Made by a program: the position numbers and the translations under genes. DNA of 37,821 bases from Clostridiales bacterium UBA6114 (GTDB taxonomy: Bacteria; Bacillota; Clostridia; Oscillospirales; Butyricicoccaceae), in NCBI GenBank assembly GCA_002423435.1, contig DIWE01000031.1, positions 1 through 37,821 of the forward strand, given 5' to 3'. Position 1 is the first letter of the stretch. The number at the start of each line of letters is the position of its first letter. This document shows positions 1 through 7,889 of this stretch, piece after piece. Under the pieces are notes generated by a model, which had not been told where the DNA came from, did no database searches, and was given only the letters and a program-made list of their open reading frames with translations.

Positions 1-1
1 G

Positions 2-67
2 ACCTCCGCCATAGGGAAATTCGTGCTTGGCGCGGCGGAGGACGACGGCATACCAACGTATGCCTAG
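2..67 (+). other. Open reading frame running in from the left edge (3' end only)
   Basis: Only 21 codons before a TAG at 65-67 are inside the window. The residues end in FVLGAAEDDGIPTYA. This has a faint flavour of metallopeptidase segments (K-F-V-x2-A-A-E-x2-G-I-P), but the piece is too short to assign, and such segments are usually internal rather than C-terminal. It could be the end of a real gene, a truncated remnant or chance. Confidence 0.2.
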
Positions 68-425
68 GACTTAAACAAAGCAAAGCGCGAATTTATCAAG
101 GCGGAGGCGGGTTCGGATTTGCCTCTTATGCTTAAGCAGCACGATTTAATCGTATGCAAAGATGCATCGTGGGCGTTTTGCTCTTTTTGGTAAAACGCCC
201 ACGGCGCGATTTGCCTGCTGTGAACTCTTTCGGCGCAGCCCATCCGGCGTTTTTCGGATTAATAATGACAGCGGCCTCCGCCATATTCGGCATATTGAGG
301 CAGAGGGTACTTAATGCATGGTTCGGCATTTTGGCCGATCGGATTCCGGATCGGAAATGCTTGCCCTTCCGTGTAGCCGGAGCATGATAATCCGGCTAAC
401 GAACAAAGAGTTAGGAGCTCCCATA
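68..425. other. Gene-free, hairpin-rich stretch before the TRAP operon
   Basis: No convincing gene is present on either strand. Three structures are visible. The first is a perfect 12-bp-arm hairpin at 168-203 (CGTGGGCGTTTT against AAAACGCCCACG). The second is a weaker stem around 326-360 built from GCATTT, CCGATC, GATCGG and AAATGC. The third is a copy of the TAGCCGGAGCATGATAA repeat at 374-398. I saw no clear sigma-70 promoter for the TRAP operon here. The usual TRAP binding-protein gene (dctP) is absent, so the operon may be transcribed from further upstream or use an unlinked DctP. Confidence 0.5.
374..398 (+). repeat. Dispersed repeat, copy 1 (TAGCCGGA-N9-TCCGGCTA)
   Basis: TAGCCGGA and TCCGGCTA form an 8-bp stem around the loop GCATGATAA. 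The 13-base core CGGAGCATGATAA recurs at 13336-13348 (minus strand), 20775-20787 (plus) and within 21028-21044 (minus), always outside genes. Confidence 0.7.
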
Positions 426-902
426 ATGAAAACATTAACCAAAATTTTTCGATATCTGCTTGCCATCTGTATGATCCTCATGGTGGTAGTCACGACATAT
501 CAGGTGATTATGCGCTATTGCTTCAATAATTCGCCTTCCTGGACGGAGGAATTTGTCCGCTTCATCTTTGTGTGGGTCAGCTTTATCGCCGCCGCTCTCG
601 GTATCCAGGAAAAGATTCATATTGGAATCGACGCGGTTGTGATGCATCTGCCGAAAAAAATCCAGAGGTATATCCAGATTTTTGTCCTTGTGCTTCTCGG
701 CAGCTTCGGAATTTATACAGGCTACACTGCAATTCCCGTTATGAAGATCACAAAAACGCAGCTTTCACCCGCGATGCGCGTGCCCATGAACTATATCTAT
801 CTCGCTATGCTCGTCTTCGGGATATTGAGCGTGCTTTATGCTTCGGTTGAGATTGCGAAAACGGCCAGACTGATCAAATCGGAAAACAGAGGGGTGGAAT
901 GA
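426..902 (+). CDS. TRAP transporter small membrane subunit (DctQ family)
   Basis: The product is a 158-residue protein with four hydrophobic segments, the size and shape of DctQ, which pairs with DctM in secondary, ion-coupled uptake of organic acids and related solutes. The N-terminal segment (about residues 8-28) runs into R-Y-C-F-N-N-S-P-S-W-T-E-E, matching the DctQ pattern of an aromatic-asparagine stretch followed by W-x-E-E. The ATG at 426 was chosen over upstream in-frame starts because AGGAG lies 11-15 bases before it and the hydrophobic N-terminus begins there. The stop overlaps the dctM start by four bases (ATGA), so the two are translationally coupled. No dctP is seen nearby. Confidence 0.92.
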   Translation: MKTLTKIFRYLLAICMILMVVVTTYQVIMRYCFNNSPSWTEEFVRFIFVWVSFIAAALGIQEKIHIGIDAVVMHLPKKIQRYIQIFVLVLLGSFGIYTGYTAIPVMKITKTQLSPAMRVPMNYIYLAMLVFGILSVLYASVEIAKTARLIKSENRGVE

Positions 903-2179
903 ATATGCTGACCACTTTGGTTTTGGTATTGGTTTTTTGCTTTGTATTAAACGTACCTGTCGGCTTTTCCCTGGGCATCGCATCCGCGGCTACCCTTCTG
1001 GTATCGGGCAGCCAGATGACGGTGGTTCCCCAGCAGATGGTGGCCGGCGTAAACTCGTTCCCGCTTCTCGCGATCCCCTTCTTTATGATGGCGGGCACCG
1101 TTATGGACCGCGGCGGCGTGTCAAAGCGGGTCGTCGCCTTTGCCGACGTTCTGGTCGGCCATATCCGCGGCGGCCTTGCGGCCGTTTCGATCATCGCCTG
1201 CGCCTTTTTCGCGGCGCTTTCCGGTTCCACTCCGGCGACGGCGGCCGCGATCGGCAGCCTGACCATTCCGGAGATGGAAAAACGGGGCTATTCGAGCGAT
1301 TACGCATCCGCGGTCGTGGCGTCGGCAAGCTGTCTCGGCGTCATCATCCCTCCGAGCATCCCGATGGTGCTGTTCGGCGTCACCGCCGGCGTCTCCGTGG
1401 GCAAGCTGCTTTTAGGCGGCGTGATCCCCGGTATTTTTCTGGCGCTTTTGCTGATCGTCATGAATTTTATCATGGCCAAAAAGTATAATTACCCCACCGG
1501 CGTCCGCAAAGGCCTACGGGAGATTGTTACGGCGTTTAAGGACGCGGTCTGGGCCCTGATCATGCCGATCATCATTATGGGCGGCATCATGACGGGTATT
1601 TTCACTCCCACCGAATCGGCGTGCGTAGCGGTGGTATACGGGCTTATCATCGGCTTTTTCGTCTACAGGGAGCTTAAGCTTGCCGATCTGATCGAGCTTT
1701 CCTACAAAGCGGCCCTCGGCTCGGCCATGATCATGCTGCTGATCGCCTGCGCCAAGCCCTTCGGCTGGCTCTTAACCTCCCAGCAGGTCCCGACCATGAT
1801 ATCGAGGTCTGTTTTGTCCCTGACCGACAACGCGACGATGCTTTATATTCTCGTGCTGGTTTTATATCTGTTCCTCGGCTGCCTGATGGAAACGTCCGCG
1901 ATTATTCTTCTGACGGTGCCGATCCTCCTGCCGATCATGCAGAGCATCGGCGCGGACATGATCCATTTCGGCGTGCTCTGCGTCATCGACCTTGCCATCG
2001 GCATGATGACGCCGCCCGTGGGGGTGGCCCTCTTTACCACCGCCGGCATCAGCAATACCTCGCTCAGCGGGATCATCAGCAAAATAGGGCCCTTCCTGCT
2101 CATCTCGATCGTCGGCCTGTTCATACTGGCCTTTATTCCCCAGATCACCACTTTCCTGCCGAATCTGCTGATGGACTAA
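899..2179 (+). CDS. TRAP transporter large permease subunit (DctM family)
   Basis: The product is a 426-residue, highly hydrophobic protein of normal DctM length with roughly 11-12 membrane segments. It is the transport channel of a TRAP system, moving substrate with sodium or proton. Family hallmarks visible are an early G-N-P-like LNVPVGFSLGIAS segment, the S-G-S-T-P-A-T-A-A-A-I-G-S loop, the I-I-P-P-S-I-P-M-V-L-F-G motif near residue 150 and M-M-T-P-P-V-G-V near residue 365. It overlaps dctQ by four bases and precedes the amidohydrolase gene by 16 bases. The substrate cannot be read from the protein; the downstream enzymes suggest a carboxylated ureide, hydantoin or N-carbamoyl compound. 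Confidence 0.93.
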   Translation: MNMLTTLVLVLVFCFVLNVPVGFSLGIASAATLLVSGSQMTVVPQQMVAGVNSFPLLAIPFFMMAGTVMDRGGVSKRVVAFADVLVGHIRGGLAAVSIIACAFFAALSGSTPATAAAIGSLTIPEMEKRGYSSDYASAVVASASCLGVIIPPSIPMVLFGVTAGVSVGKLLLGGVIPGIFLALLLIVMNFIMAKKYNYPTGVRKGLREIVTAFKDAVWALIMPIIIMGGIMTGIFTPTESACVAVVYGLIIGFFVYRELKLADLIELSYKAALGSAMIMLLIACAKPFGWLLTSQQVPTMISRSVLSLTDNATMLYILVLVLYLFLGCLMETSAIILLTVPILLPIMQSIGADMIHFGVLCVIDLAIGMMTPPVGVALFTTAGISNTSLSGIISKIGPFLLISIVGLFILAFIPQITTFLPNLLMD

Positions 2180-2195
2180 ACGAGGAGGAAAAGAG

Positions 2196-3554
2196 ATGAA
2201 ATACGACCTTTTGATCAAAAACGGTGTTATCGTTTCACCCTCTGAGAGCTTGCAGGCCAATATCGCCGTCAAAAACGGCAAAATCGCGGCCATCGGAAAC
2301 GAGGAATTCCCGGCCGGAGAGGTCGTCGATGCCCGGGGGCAATTTGTCCTCCCCGGTGTTATCGACATCCATGTGCACTACCGCGAGCCGGGAATGACGG
2401 AACGCGACGACTTCTACCACGGCTCCCGAGCTTCGGCGATCGGCGGCTGCACCACTGTTTTCGATATGCCCAATACCCTGCCGCCGGTGGATACCGCCGA
2501 GCATTTCGCCTTTAAGAAGCAGTGCATCGCCGGCAAATCCTTTGTGGATTACTGTCTGTGGGGCATCATCATCGGAAACGACATAAGCCACATCGGCGAG
2601 CTCGCCGAATGCGGCATCATCGCCTATAAAATCTTTCTCGGAAACTCCGGCGGCCCCTTCGCGAGCCCGGAGGAAGGGGCGCTGTTCGAAGCCTTCCGGC
2701 AGATCGAAAAGACCGGCCTGCGGGTCTGCGTGCACGCCGAGGACCGGGGCTTCTCCGAATATTATGAGAAAAAGTTTGAGCTCGAGGGCAGAAACGACTA
2801 CATGGATTTCGACACGGCCCGCAGCAATGTTTCCGAGGCTCTGGCCGTGTCGCGCATGGCCGCGCTGGCCCATTTTTCCGGCTGCAAGATCCATATCCTG
2901 CACACGAGCGCAAAGGAATCGGTGGCAATCGGCAGCATCGCAAGATCGAACGGCATCGAAATGACGCTGGAAACCTGTCCGCAATATCTGCACTTTACAA
3001 AGGAGGACCGGCTGCGGTTCGGCTCCCAGCTGAAGGCCCAGCCGCCCGTCCGTACAAAGGAGGACAACGAGGCGATGCTGCAGGGGCTCAGGGACGGCGC
3101 TATCCAGATCGTCTGCTCCGACACCGCCCCGCACGAGAAGGAAAAAAAGATGTCCGACGGCCCGGTGTGGCAGATTCCGTCCGGGATCGACATCAGCGAA
3201 AACATGGTGTCGATGATGCTCGATCTTGTAAACGCGGGAAAGCTAACGCTCAGCCAATACGTGCGCGCCGCCTGCGAAAACCCGGCCAGAATGTTCGGCA
3301 TCTACCCGAAAAAGGGCGCGATCCGGATCGGCTCGGACGCGGATTTCACCATTGTGGATATGGACAAAAAAGTGGAGGTCCGCGCAGAGACCTCCCATTA
3401 CAAGCAGCCTTTCAATCTTCTTGACGGGTGCGCCTTCCGGGGAGCGCCGGTATACACCATCCTGCGCGGCAGGGTTATCGCGAAGGACGGCGAGATCGTG
3501 GGAGAGCCGGGCGGAGAGTATTTCGACCGCCGCGACGTCGCCGCCGCGAGATAA
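2196..3554 (+). CDS. Cyclic amidohydrolase of the allantoinase/dihydroorotase/hydantoinase group
   Basis: The product is a 452-residue TIM-barrel amidohydrolase that opens cyclic amides such as hydantoins, allantoin or dihydroorotate. All metal-site residues are present: H59 and H61 in D-I-H-V-H-Y-R-E-P-G, the carbamylated lysine K145 in A-Y-K-I-F-L-G, H180 in V-H-A-E-D, H236 in I-L-H-T-S-A and D309 in C-S-D-T-A-P-H-E. The HYREPG sequence and the SDTAPH loop are closest to allantoinase and dihydroorotase, but the neighbours are not purine or pyrimidine genes, so substrate is open. GAGGAGG precedes the ATG. It is the first of two different amidohydrolases in the operon. Confidence 0.88.
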   Translation: MKYDLLIKNGVIVSPSESLQANIAVKNGKIAAIGNEEFPAGEVVDARGQFVLPGVIDIHVHYREPGMTERDDFYHGSRASAIGGCTTVFDMPNTLPPVDTAEHFAFKKQCIAGKSFVDYCLWGIIIGNDISHIGELAECGIIAYKIFLGNSGGPFASPEEGALFEAFRQIEKTGLRVCVHAEDRGFSEYYEKKFELEGRNDYMDFDTARSNVSEALAVSRMAALAHFSGCKIHILHTSAKESVAIGSIARSNGIEMTLETCPQYLHFTKEDRLRFGSQLKAQPPVRTKEDNEAMLQGLRDGAIQIVCSDTAPHEKEKKMSDGPVWQIPSGIDISENMVSMMLDLVNAGKLTLSQYVRAACENPARMFGIYPKKGAIRIGSDADFTIVDMDKKVEVRAETSHYKQPFNLLDGCAFRGAPVYTILRGRVIAKDGEIVGEPGGEYFDRRDVAAAR

Positions 3555-3630
3555 AAACCGGGCGGATAAGTCCCGCCCGAACGTAAAAAGCAATATTCCC
3601 ACCAAATCAAATTACATGGAAGGTGTTGGC

Positions 3631-5049
3631 ATGACTTATAAATACGATATCCTCCTGCAAAACGGCATGCTGGTCGACCCGATAAACCGTTTCGAGGGAG
3701 TCCGGGACATCGGCATCCGGGACGGGCGCATCGTCGCGGTAGAGGAGCATCTGAGCGCCTCCGGCGCCGAGCAGGTGTTCGATATCCGCGGCCAGCATGT
3801 GATGCCGGGCATCGTGGATATGCATTGCCATGTATCCGAATGGCTGGGCGGCGCCTGCGGCCATAAAATGCTGGCGCTGGCGGGCGTTACGACGGCGCTG
3901 GATATGTCCGGCCCCGTCGAGGGCCTGCTGAAGCTCGCGGGAGACTGCGGCACCGGCCTCACCCTGGCGACGATCAACCGCCTGACTCCGGGCTATAACA
4001 TCAAAAGCGCGGACCCCGACAGAAAGGAGCTGCAGGGCGCCTTAGACCATGCCCTGCGCTCCGGCTGCATCGGCCTCAAGCTGATGGGCGGCAACTATCC
4101 GCTGACGCCCGAGGCGACGGCGGAAGCCATCCGGCTTGCAAACGAGCACCGGGCCTACGTCGCCTTTCACGCGGCCACCACGCAGACCGGCTCCCATCTC
4201 ACCGGATTTCTGGAGGCCCTTTCGCTTACGGGCGACCACTGCCTGCATATCGCCCACGTAAACAGCTATTGCCGCGGCATGATCGAGCCGTATATGACGG
4301 AAACGCAGAAGGTCATTGACGCACTTCGGGCGAATCCCCATATCCGCTGCGAGGCCTATCTGTCCCCCTACAACGGCAACAACGGCAAATGCATCGACGG
4401 CGTCCCGGAGGCGAGCGTGATCCGAAACTGCCTGCGGATGGGCGGATACGAGCCGACGGAGGCCGGCTATGAAAAAGCCATTCTCGACGGCTGGGCCAAC
4501 ATAAACGTCGAGAGCGGCGGCGAGGTAACGCTGCAGGCAGGCAGCGACGCGGTCAAATACTGGAAGGAAAAAAAGACGGACACCGCCGTCAGCTTCGTCG
4601 TGAACCCGCCGCAGCCGCGGTATTGGCTGACCACGGCAAAGCGGGCCGACGGCCGTTTCGTCGTCGACGCCATCAGCACCGACGGCGGAGGCATCCCCAG
4701 AAACGTGATCCTGGACCACGGGCTGTCGTTTGTCAGGCTGAAGGCGATGACGCTTCCGGAATTTGTGCTCAAGGCGAGCGTCAACCCCGGCAGAATCCTC
4801 GGCATGAACAACAAGGGCATGCTGAGCGAGGGCGCGGACGCGGACATCACGGTATTTAACCTGGAAAGCCAGAAGCCCTATATGAGCATCGGCAGCGGCA
4901 GGGTCATCATGTATCGCGGATATGTCTGCGGCAAGGGCTGCAATATCCTGACCACGGAGCAAGGCGCGGAAAATGTCCGGGCCCACGGCTTAAACCCGGT
5001 TCTTACCAATATCGCCGACAGCGCCTTTTACAATGCTTACGGCTATTGA
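3631..5049 (+). CDS. Second amidohydrolase, N-acyl-D-amino-acid deacylase or dihydroorotase-like
   Basis: The product is a 472-residue metal-dependent hydrolase only distantly similar to the preceding gene. Metal-site candidates are H65 and H67 (V-D-M-H-C-H), K150 (G-L-K-L-M-G-G), H180 (A-F-H-A-A), H209 (H-I-A-H-V-N) and D351 (S-T-D-G-G-G). The cysteine between the first two histidines and the STDGGG loop set it apart from classical hydantoinases. Start 3631 is preferred because GGAAGG lies just before it; an in-frame ATG at 3616 would sit on that ribosome site. It probably hydrolyses the ring-opened or N-substituted product made by its neighbour (inference). Confidence 0.8.
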   Translation: MTYKYDILLQNGMLVDPINRFEGVRDIGIRDGRIVAVEEHLSASGAEQVFDIRGQHVMPGIVDMHCHVSEWLGGACGHKMLALAGVTTALDMSGPVEGLLKLAGDCGTGLTLATINRLTPGYNIKSADPDRKELQGALDHALRSGCIGLKLMGGNYPLTPEATAEAIRLANEHRAYVAFHAATTQTGSHLTGFLEALSLTGDHCLHIAHVNSYCRGMIEPYMTETQKVIDALRANPHIRCEAYLSPYNGNNGKCIDGVPEASVIRNCLRMGGYEPTEAGYEKAILDGWANINVESGGEVTLQAGSDAVKYWKEKKTDTAVSFVVNPPQPRYWLTTAKRADGRFVVDAISTDGGGIPRNVILDHGLSFVRLKAMTLPEFVLKASVNPGRILGMNNKGMLSEGADADITVFNLESQKPYMSIGSGRVIMYRGYVCGKGCNILTTEQGAENVRAHGLNPVLTNIADSAFYNAYGY

Positions 5050-5076
5050 TCAAACGCCGCTTATATGGGAGGATCT

Positions 5077-6195
5077 ATGATTTCCGAATATCAAACAATC
5101 CCTACCCCCGCCCTGCTGATCGACCGCCCCGCGCTTAACAGGAATGTGGAAAGGGTGCAGCGGCTGGCCGATCAAAACGGCGTAAGGCTCCGCCCCCACA
5201 CGAAGACGCACAAAATGCCGGAGCTTGCGCAGATGCAGATGAACGCCGGCGCCGCGGGAATCGCCGTAGCCAAAACGGCGGAAGCCGAGATTATGGCGGA
5301 CAACGGGCTGACCGATATTTTTGTCGCGAACGAGCCGGTGGGCGCGGATAAGCTTGCCCGCCTTTCTAGGCTTTCCTCCAGGGTAAGGCTGTCCTTCGGG
5401 GTAGACTGCGTCGAGCATCTGGAGGCCGCCGAGGCCGCCTTTGCCGAGTCCGAAAGTCCGGCCAACGTCCTGGCCGAGGTCGAGGTCGGCGAAAACCGCA
5501 GCGGCGTGATCGAAAAAGAGGGGATGCGCGCGCTTTCGCGCTATGCCCGCGGCTGTAAGCACGTCCGGCTTTTGGGAGTCTTTTCCCACGACGGCCACTC
5601 CTACCGGGCGGCGGATGCCGAGGAGGCGAGGCGGATCGGAGAACGCGCGCAGCGCCGCACGCTGGACATGGCTGCGGTCATGGAGGAGGAAGGGATTTTT
5701 CCCGCCGTGGTTTCGGTGGGCTCCACAACCTCGGTGCTGCTTGGCTGTAAAATCCTTCCCGGCGTTACGGAGATCCGCATCGGCACCTACGTCTTCATGG
5801 ATCTGTCGCAGGCCGACGCCGTGGGGGCGGATATCTCCGAATGCTGCGCTGCCTCCGTGCTGCTGACCGCGATCAGCAAGCCGAGTGGGGAGCGCGTGGT
5901 GTTCGACGGCGGCGCAAAGGCGCTGACGATGCAAAAGCGCACCCAGGGCATCACCGCGAACAAAGGCCTCGGCCTGATCAAGGGCTCCGGCGGGGTATGC
6001 CTTGCCGGTATGTACGACGAGCACTCCATTGCTTTGGATAAGGCGCTGAACCGTTCCCTGCGCATCGGGGATAAGGTTGAGATCATCCCCAATCACATCT
6101 GCCCCTGCGTCAACCTTTTCAGGAAAGCCTATCTGGTTGAAAACGGACAGACAATCAAAACGATTCCGATCCTTTGCGCAAACGCGATCGAATGA
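5077..6195 (+). CDS. PLP enzyme of the D-threonine aldolase / D-serine dehydratase fold
   Basis: The product is a 372-residue protein with the alanine-racemase-type barrel and a C-terminal metal site. The PLP lysine is probably K43 in R-P-H-T-K-T-H-K. The zinc-binding His-x-Cys typical of DSD1 and D-threonine aldolases is visible as P-N-H-I-C-P (H340, C342). Known members convert D-serine to pyruvate and ammonia or cleave D-threonine to glycine and acetaldehyde. The ATG at 5077 follows GGGAGG at 5067-5072. The adjacent RidA gene favours the dehydratase reaction, because that reaction releases 2-aminoacrylate, the RidA substrate. The exact amino acid is not decided by sequence. Confidence 0.85.
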   Translation: MISEYQTIPTPALLIDRPALNRNVERVQRLADQNGVRLRPHTKTHKMPELAQMQMNAGAAGIAVAKTAEAEIMADNGLTDIFVANEPVGADKLARLSRLSSRVRLSFGVDCVEHLEAAEAAFAESESPANVLAEVEVGENRSGVIEKEGMRALSRYARGCKHVRLLGVFSHDGHSYRAADAEEARRIGERAQRRTLDMAAVMEEEGIFPAVVSVGSTTSVLLGCKILPGVTEIRIGTYVFMDLSQADAVGADISECCAASVLLTAISKPSGERVVFDGGAKALTMQKRTQGITANKGLGLIKGSGGVCLAGMYDEHSIALDKALNRSLRIGDKVEIIPNHICPCVNLFRKAYLVENGQTIKTIPILCANAIE

Positions 6196-6216
6196 TCAAA
6201 GAGGAGGTACCTGACA

Positions 6217-6597
6217 ATGCGTATCGTTAAAATACCCGGCCTTGCCGATAACCCGGGCCATTATTCCTCCGGCGTGATTTCCGGGGATATGCTGTATGTC
6301 TCGGGGCAGCTGCCGGTCGATCCCGTCTCCCGGACGATCCCGGAGGGCTTTCGCGCCCAGGTCGTCCGGGCGCTGGAAAACGTCCTGCTGGTGCTTCAAA
6401 GCGCCGGTGCAGAAAAAAGCGACGTCGTGATGTGCCGCGCGTATTTGCCGCGGGTGGAATTATGGAACGAATTCAACGAGATCTACAAGGAGTGGTTCGC
6501 ATCCCATAAACCGGCCCGGGTCGTCGTCCCGTCCGGCCCGCTGCATTACGGCGCGCTGGTCGAGATCGAGGCCGTCGCGGAGCTTTGCAAAAATTAA
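6217..6597 (+). CDS. RidA (YjgF/YER057c/UK114) family enamine/imine deaminase
   Basis: The product is a 126-residue protein of normal family length that forms trimers and hydrolyses reactive enamines and imines such as 2-aminoacrylate. Visible family features are Y-V-S-G-Q-L-P-V-D near residue 30, a QVVRALENV helix, C-R-A-Y-L, and the C-terminal P-L-H-Y-G-A-L-V-E-I-E strand. The catalytic Arg normally found near residue 105 (P-x-R-x) is replaced by P-S-G-P-L-H, so this is a divergent, non-archetypal member. GAGGAGG precedes the ATG. It is the last gene of the TRAP operon and is followed directly by a terminator. Confidence 0.9.
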   Translation: MRIVKIPGLADNPGHYSSGVISGDMLYVSGQLPVDPVSRTIPEGFRAQVVRALENVLLVLQSAGAEKSDVVMCRAYLPRVELWNEFNEIYKEWFASHKPARVVVPSGPLHYGALVEIEAVAELCKN

Positions 6598-6602
6598 GGA
6601 AA

Positions 6603-6644
6603 AATGCCCGGGCTTTGTACTTTGCCGAGCCCGGGCATTTTTTT
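6603..6644 (+). terminator. Intrinsic terminator of the TRAP/amidohydrolase operon
   Basis: AATGCCCGGGCT pairs perfectly with AGCCCGGGCATT around a 13-base loop and is followed by a run of seven T. It begins five bases after the RidA stop. Confidence 0.9.
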
Positions 6645-6752
6645 GCCCTGTAACGCATTTTTAACTGTAAAGGATGTACGCTCCTAGCCTTTACTAAAAC
6701 ATGTGCCGCGCTTTGCGCGACTTTTTCAAACCGGCACGAAATGTCTGTCCGT

Positions 6753-7136
6753 TTACTTGTTTTTATGCATGTCTTCCATAAACTTTTCCATCGCGGCGAC
6801 GGAATCGCTGCTGATCACATGCTCGATCGCGCAGGCGTCCTCATCGGCGACAGATGAGGCGACATTCAATATCTTCGATAAAAACTGGCGAATGACATGG
6901 TGCTTGTTTGCGGTAAGCTTCGCAAGCTTGAGCCCCTCAGGCGTCAGAAATACCTCTTTGTATTTTTCATTGGTGATCAGGCCTTTTTCGGAAAGGGTCG
7001 ACATGGCGCTGTTTGTGCTGGCCTTGGTCACTTTGAGGCGCTGCGCGATATCCGATACCCGCGCTCCGGACCCGTCCGGCGCCAACTCGTAAATCGCCTC
7101 AAGATAATTCTCCATTGTGAATGTCAGCTTTTCCAT
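6753..7136 (-). CDS. DtxR/MntR-family metal-dependent transcription regulator
   Basis: The product is a 127-residue regulator with an N-terminal winged helix (T-M-E-N-Y-L-E-A-I-Y-E-L, then S-D-I-A-Q-R-L-K-V-T-K-A-S-T-N recognition region) and a dimerisation/metal domain containing H-H-V-I-R-Q-F-L and D-E-D-A-C-A-I-E-H. Family members bind manganese or ferrous iron and repress metal-uptake genes. The SH3-like third domain is absent, so it is MntR-sized. GGGGGAG precedes the ATG. No metal transporter is adjacent. A perfect palindrome covering the likely -10 box (7202-7235) suggests autoregulation. Confidence 0.88.
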   Translation of the reverse strand: MEKLTFTMENYLEAIYELAPDGSGARVSDIAQRLKVTKASTNSAMSTLSEKGLITNEKYKEVFLTPEGLKLAKLTANKHHVIRQFLSKILNVASSVADEDACAIEHVISSDSVAAMEKFMEDMHKNK

Positions 7137-7201
7137 CTTTGCTCCCCCATATATCGTAGGACTCGGCGTTTATCTCAGTAAAGTTATAGTATTTAAATGT
7201 T

Positions 7202-7235
7202 ATTATACCATAACTGCTTGCAGTTATGGTATAAT
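7202..7235. promoter_or_regulatory. Perfect 34-bp palindrome over the DtxR-gene promoter
   Basis: ATTATACCATAACTGC, two T, then GCAGTTATGGTATAAT: 16-bp arms without mismatch. Each end carries a TATAAT, one on each strand. The minus-strand copy (7207-7202) is a suitable -10 for the regulator gene starting at 7136. A likely operator, presumably for the regulator itself (inference). Confidence 0.65.
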
Positions 7236-7242
7236 TGTCCAT

Positions 7243-7276
7243 CTTTCGCGGTTGCGGCGAAAGCCGCGAGCGAAAG
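7243..7276. repeat. Nested hairpin downstream of the VanZ gene
   Basis: CTTTCGC pairs with GCGAAAG and an inner GCGGC pairs with GCCGC. There is no T-run, so a classical terminator is unlikely. Confidence 0.5.
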
Positions 7277-7298
7277 GGATCTTTATAAGCGATGCACT

Positions 7299-7850
7299 TT
7301 AATTTGATATCAGCAGAATGACTGTCAGGCAAAGCAGGGGAATGCCCACGATCGCGCCGAGTATCGTTATCGCTGTTCTGATTTTGTTTTCATCTTTTAT
7401 AAAAGCCGCGAGGAGCTTATAACACAAAATTCCGATTGTTCCGCCCGCACAGTTTAACAGGATATCGTCTATGTCGGCTGCCCCAATGCCAAAAATATAT
7501 TGGATGATTTCCACCGACAGGCTTGTTAAAAATATAAAAAGGATGCCGGCGACTATTCTTTTGCCTTTTTTAAATAACTGCAAATAGATGCCCAAAGGGA
7601 TAAACAGACCGATGTTCCAGAACACATTATTAAAAACAACGGAACGGGAAACGTTTGATGCGCCGGACAAATAGCTTCTAATCTGATGAAAGGGCACTAT
7701 GTTAATGCTCCTATAGACCGGCCTGCCTGCGCTGAATAGTTCCAAAGGCGAGACGTATTTAAAAAGAAGTATTGCCAGCAGCAAAATAACGTAGAAACTG
7801 AAAATCGCATATAAAAGAACGGACTGGATTTTCCGATTGCGTCTGCTCAT
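7299..7850 (-). CDS. VanZ-like membrane protein
   Basis: The product is a 183-residue protein with about five membrane segments. The VanZ family motifs are visible: N-I-V-P-F after the first segments, N-I-G-L-F-I-P-L-G in the middle, S-V-E-I-I-Q-Y and finally A-D-I-D-D-I-L-L-N-C-A-G-G. VanZ gives low-level teicoplanin resistance in enterococci, but most homologues have no known role. The start at 7850 is chosen because GGAGG lies six bases upstream; an upstream in-frame ATG at 7886 has none. The preceding muramidase gene stops 39 bases upstream, so the two may be co-transcribed. Confidence 0.85.
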   Translation of the reverse strand: MSRRNRKIQSVLLYAIFSFYVILLLAILLFKYVSPLELFSAGRPVYRSINIVPFHQIRSYLSGASNVSRSVVFNNVFWNIGLFIPLGIYLQLFKKGKRIVAGILFIFLTSLSVEIIQYIFGIGAADIDDILLNCAGGTIGILCYKLLAAFIKDENKIRTAITILGAIVGIPLLCLTVILLISN

Positions 7851-7889
7851 TGATACCTCCGATGATTCGCGGATATTTTCAAACACGGC

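Noticed and set aside
2235..3134. Long open frame on the minus strand opposite the first amidohydrolase
   Set aside because: It lies antisense to a gene with complete catalytic motifs; long antisense frames are expected in this GC-rich coding style, and its protein has no recognisable domain. The same applies to minus-strand frames at 4042-4986, 5050-6096 and 19925-20782.
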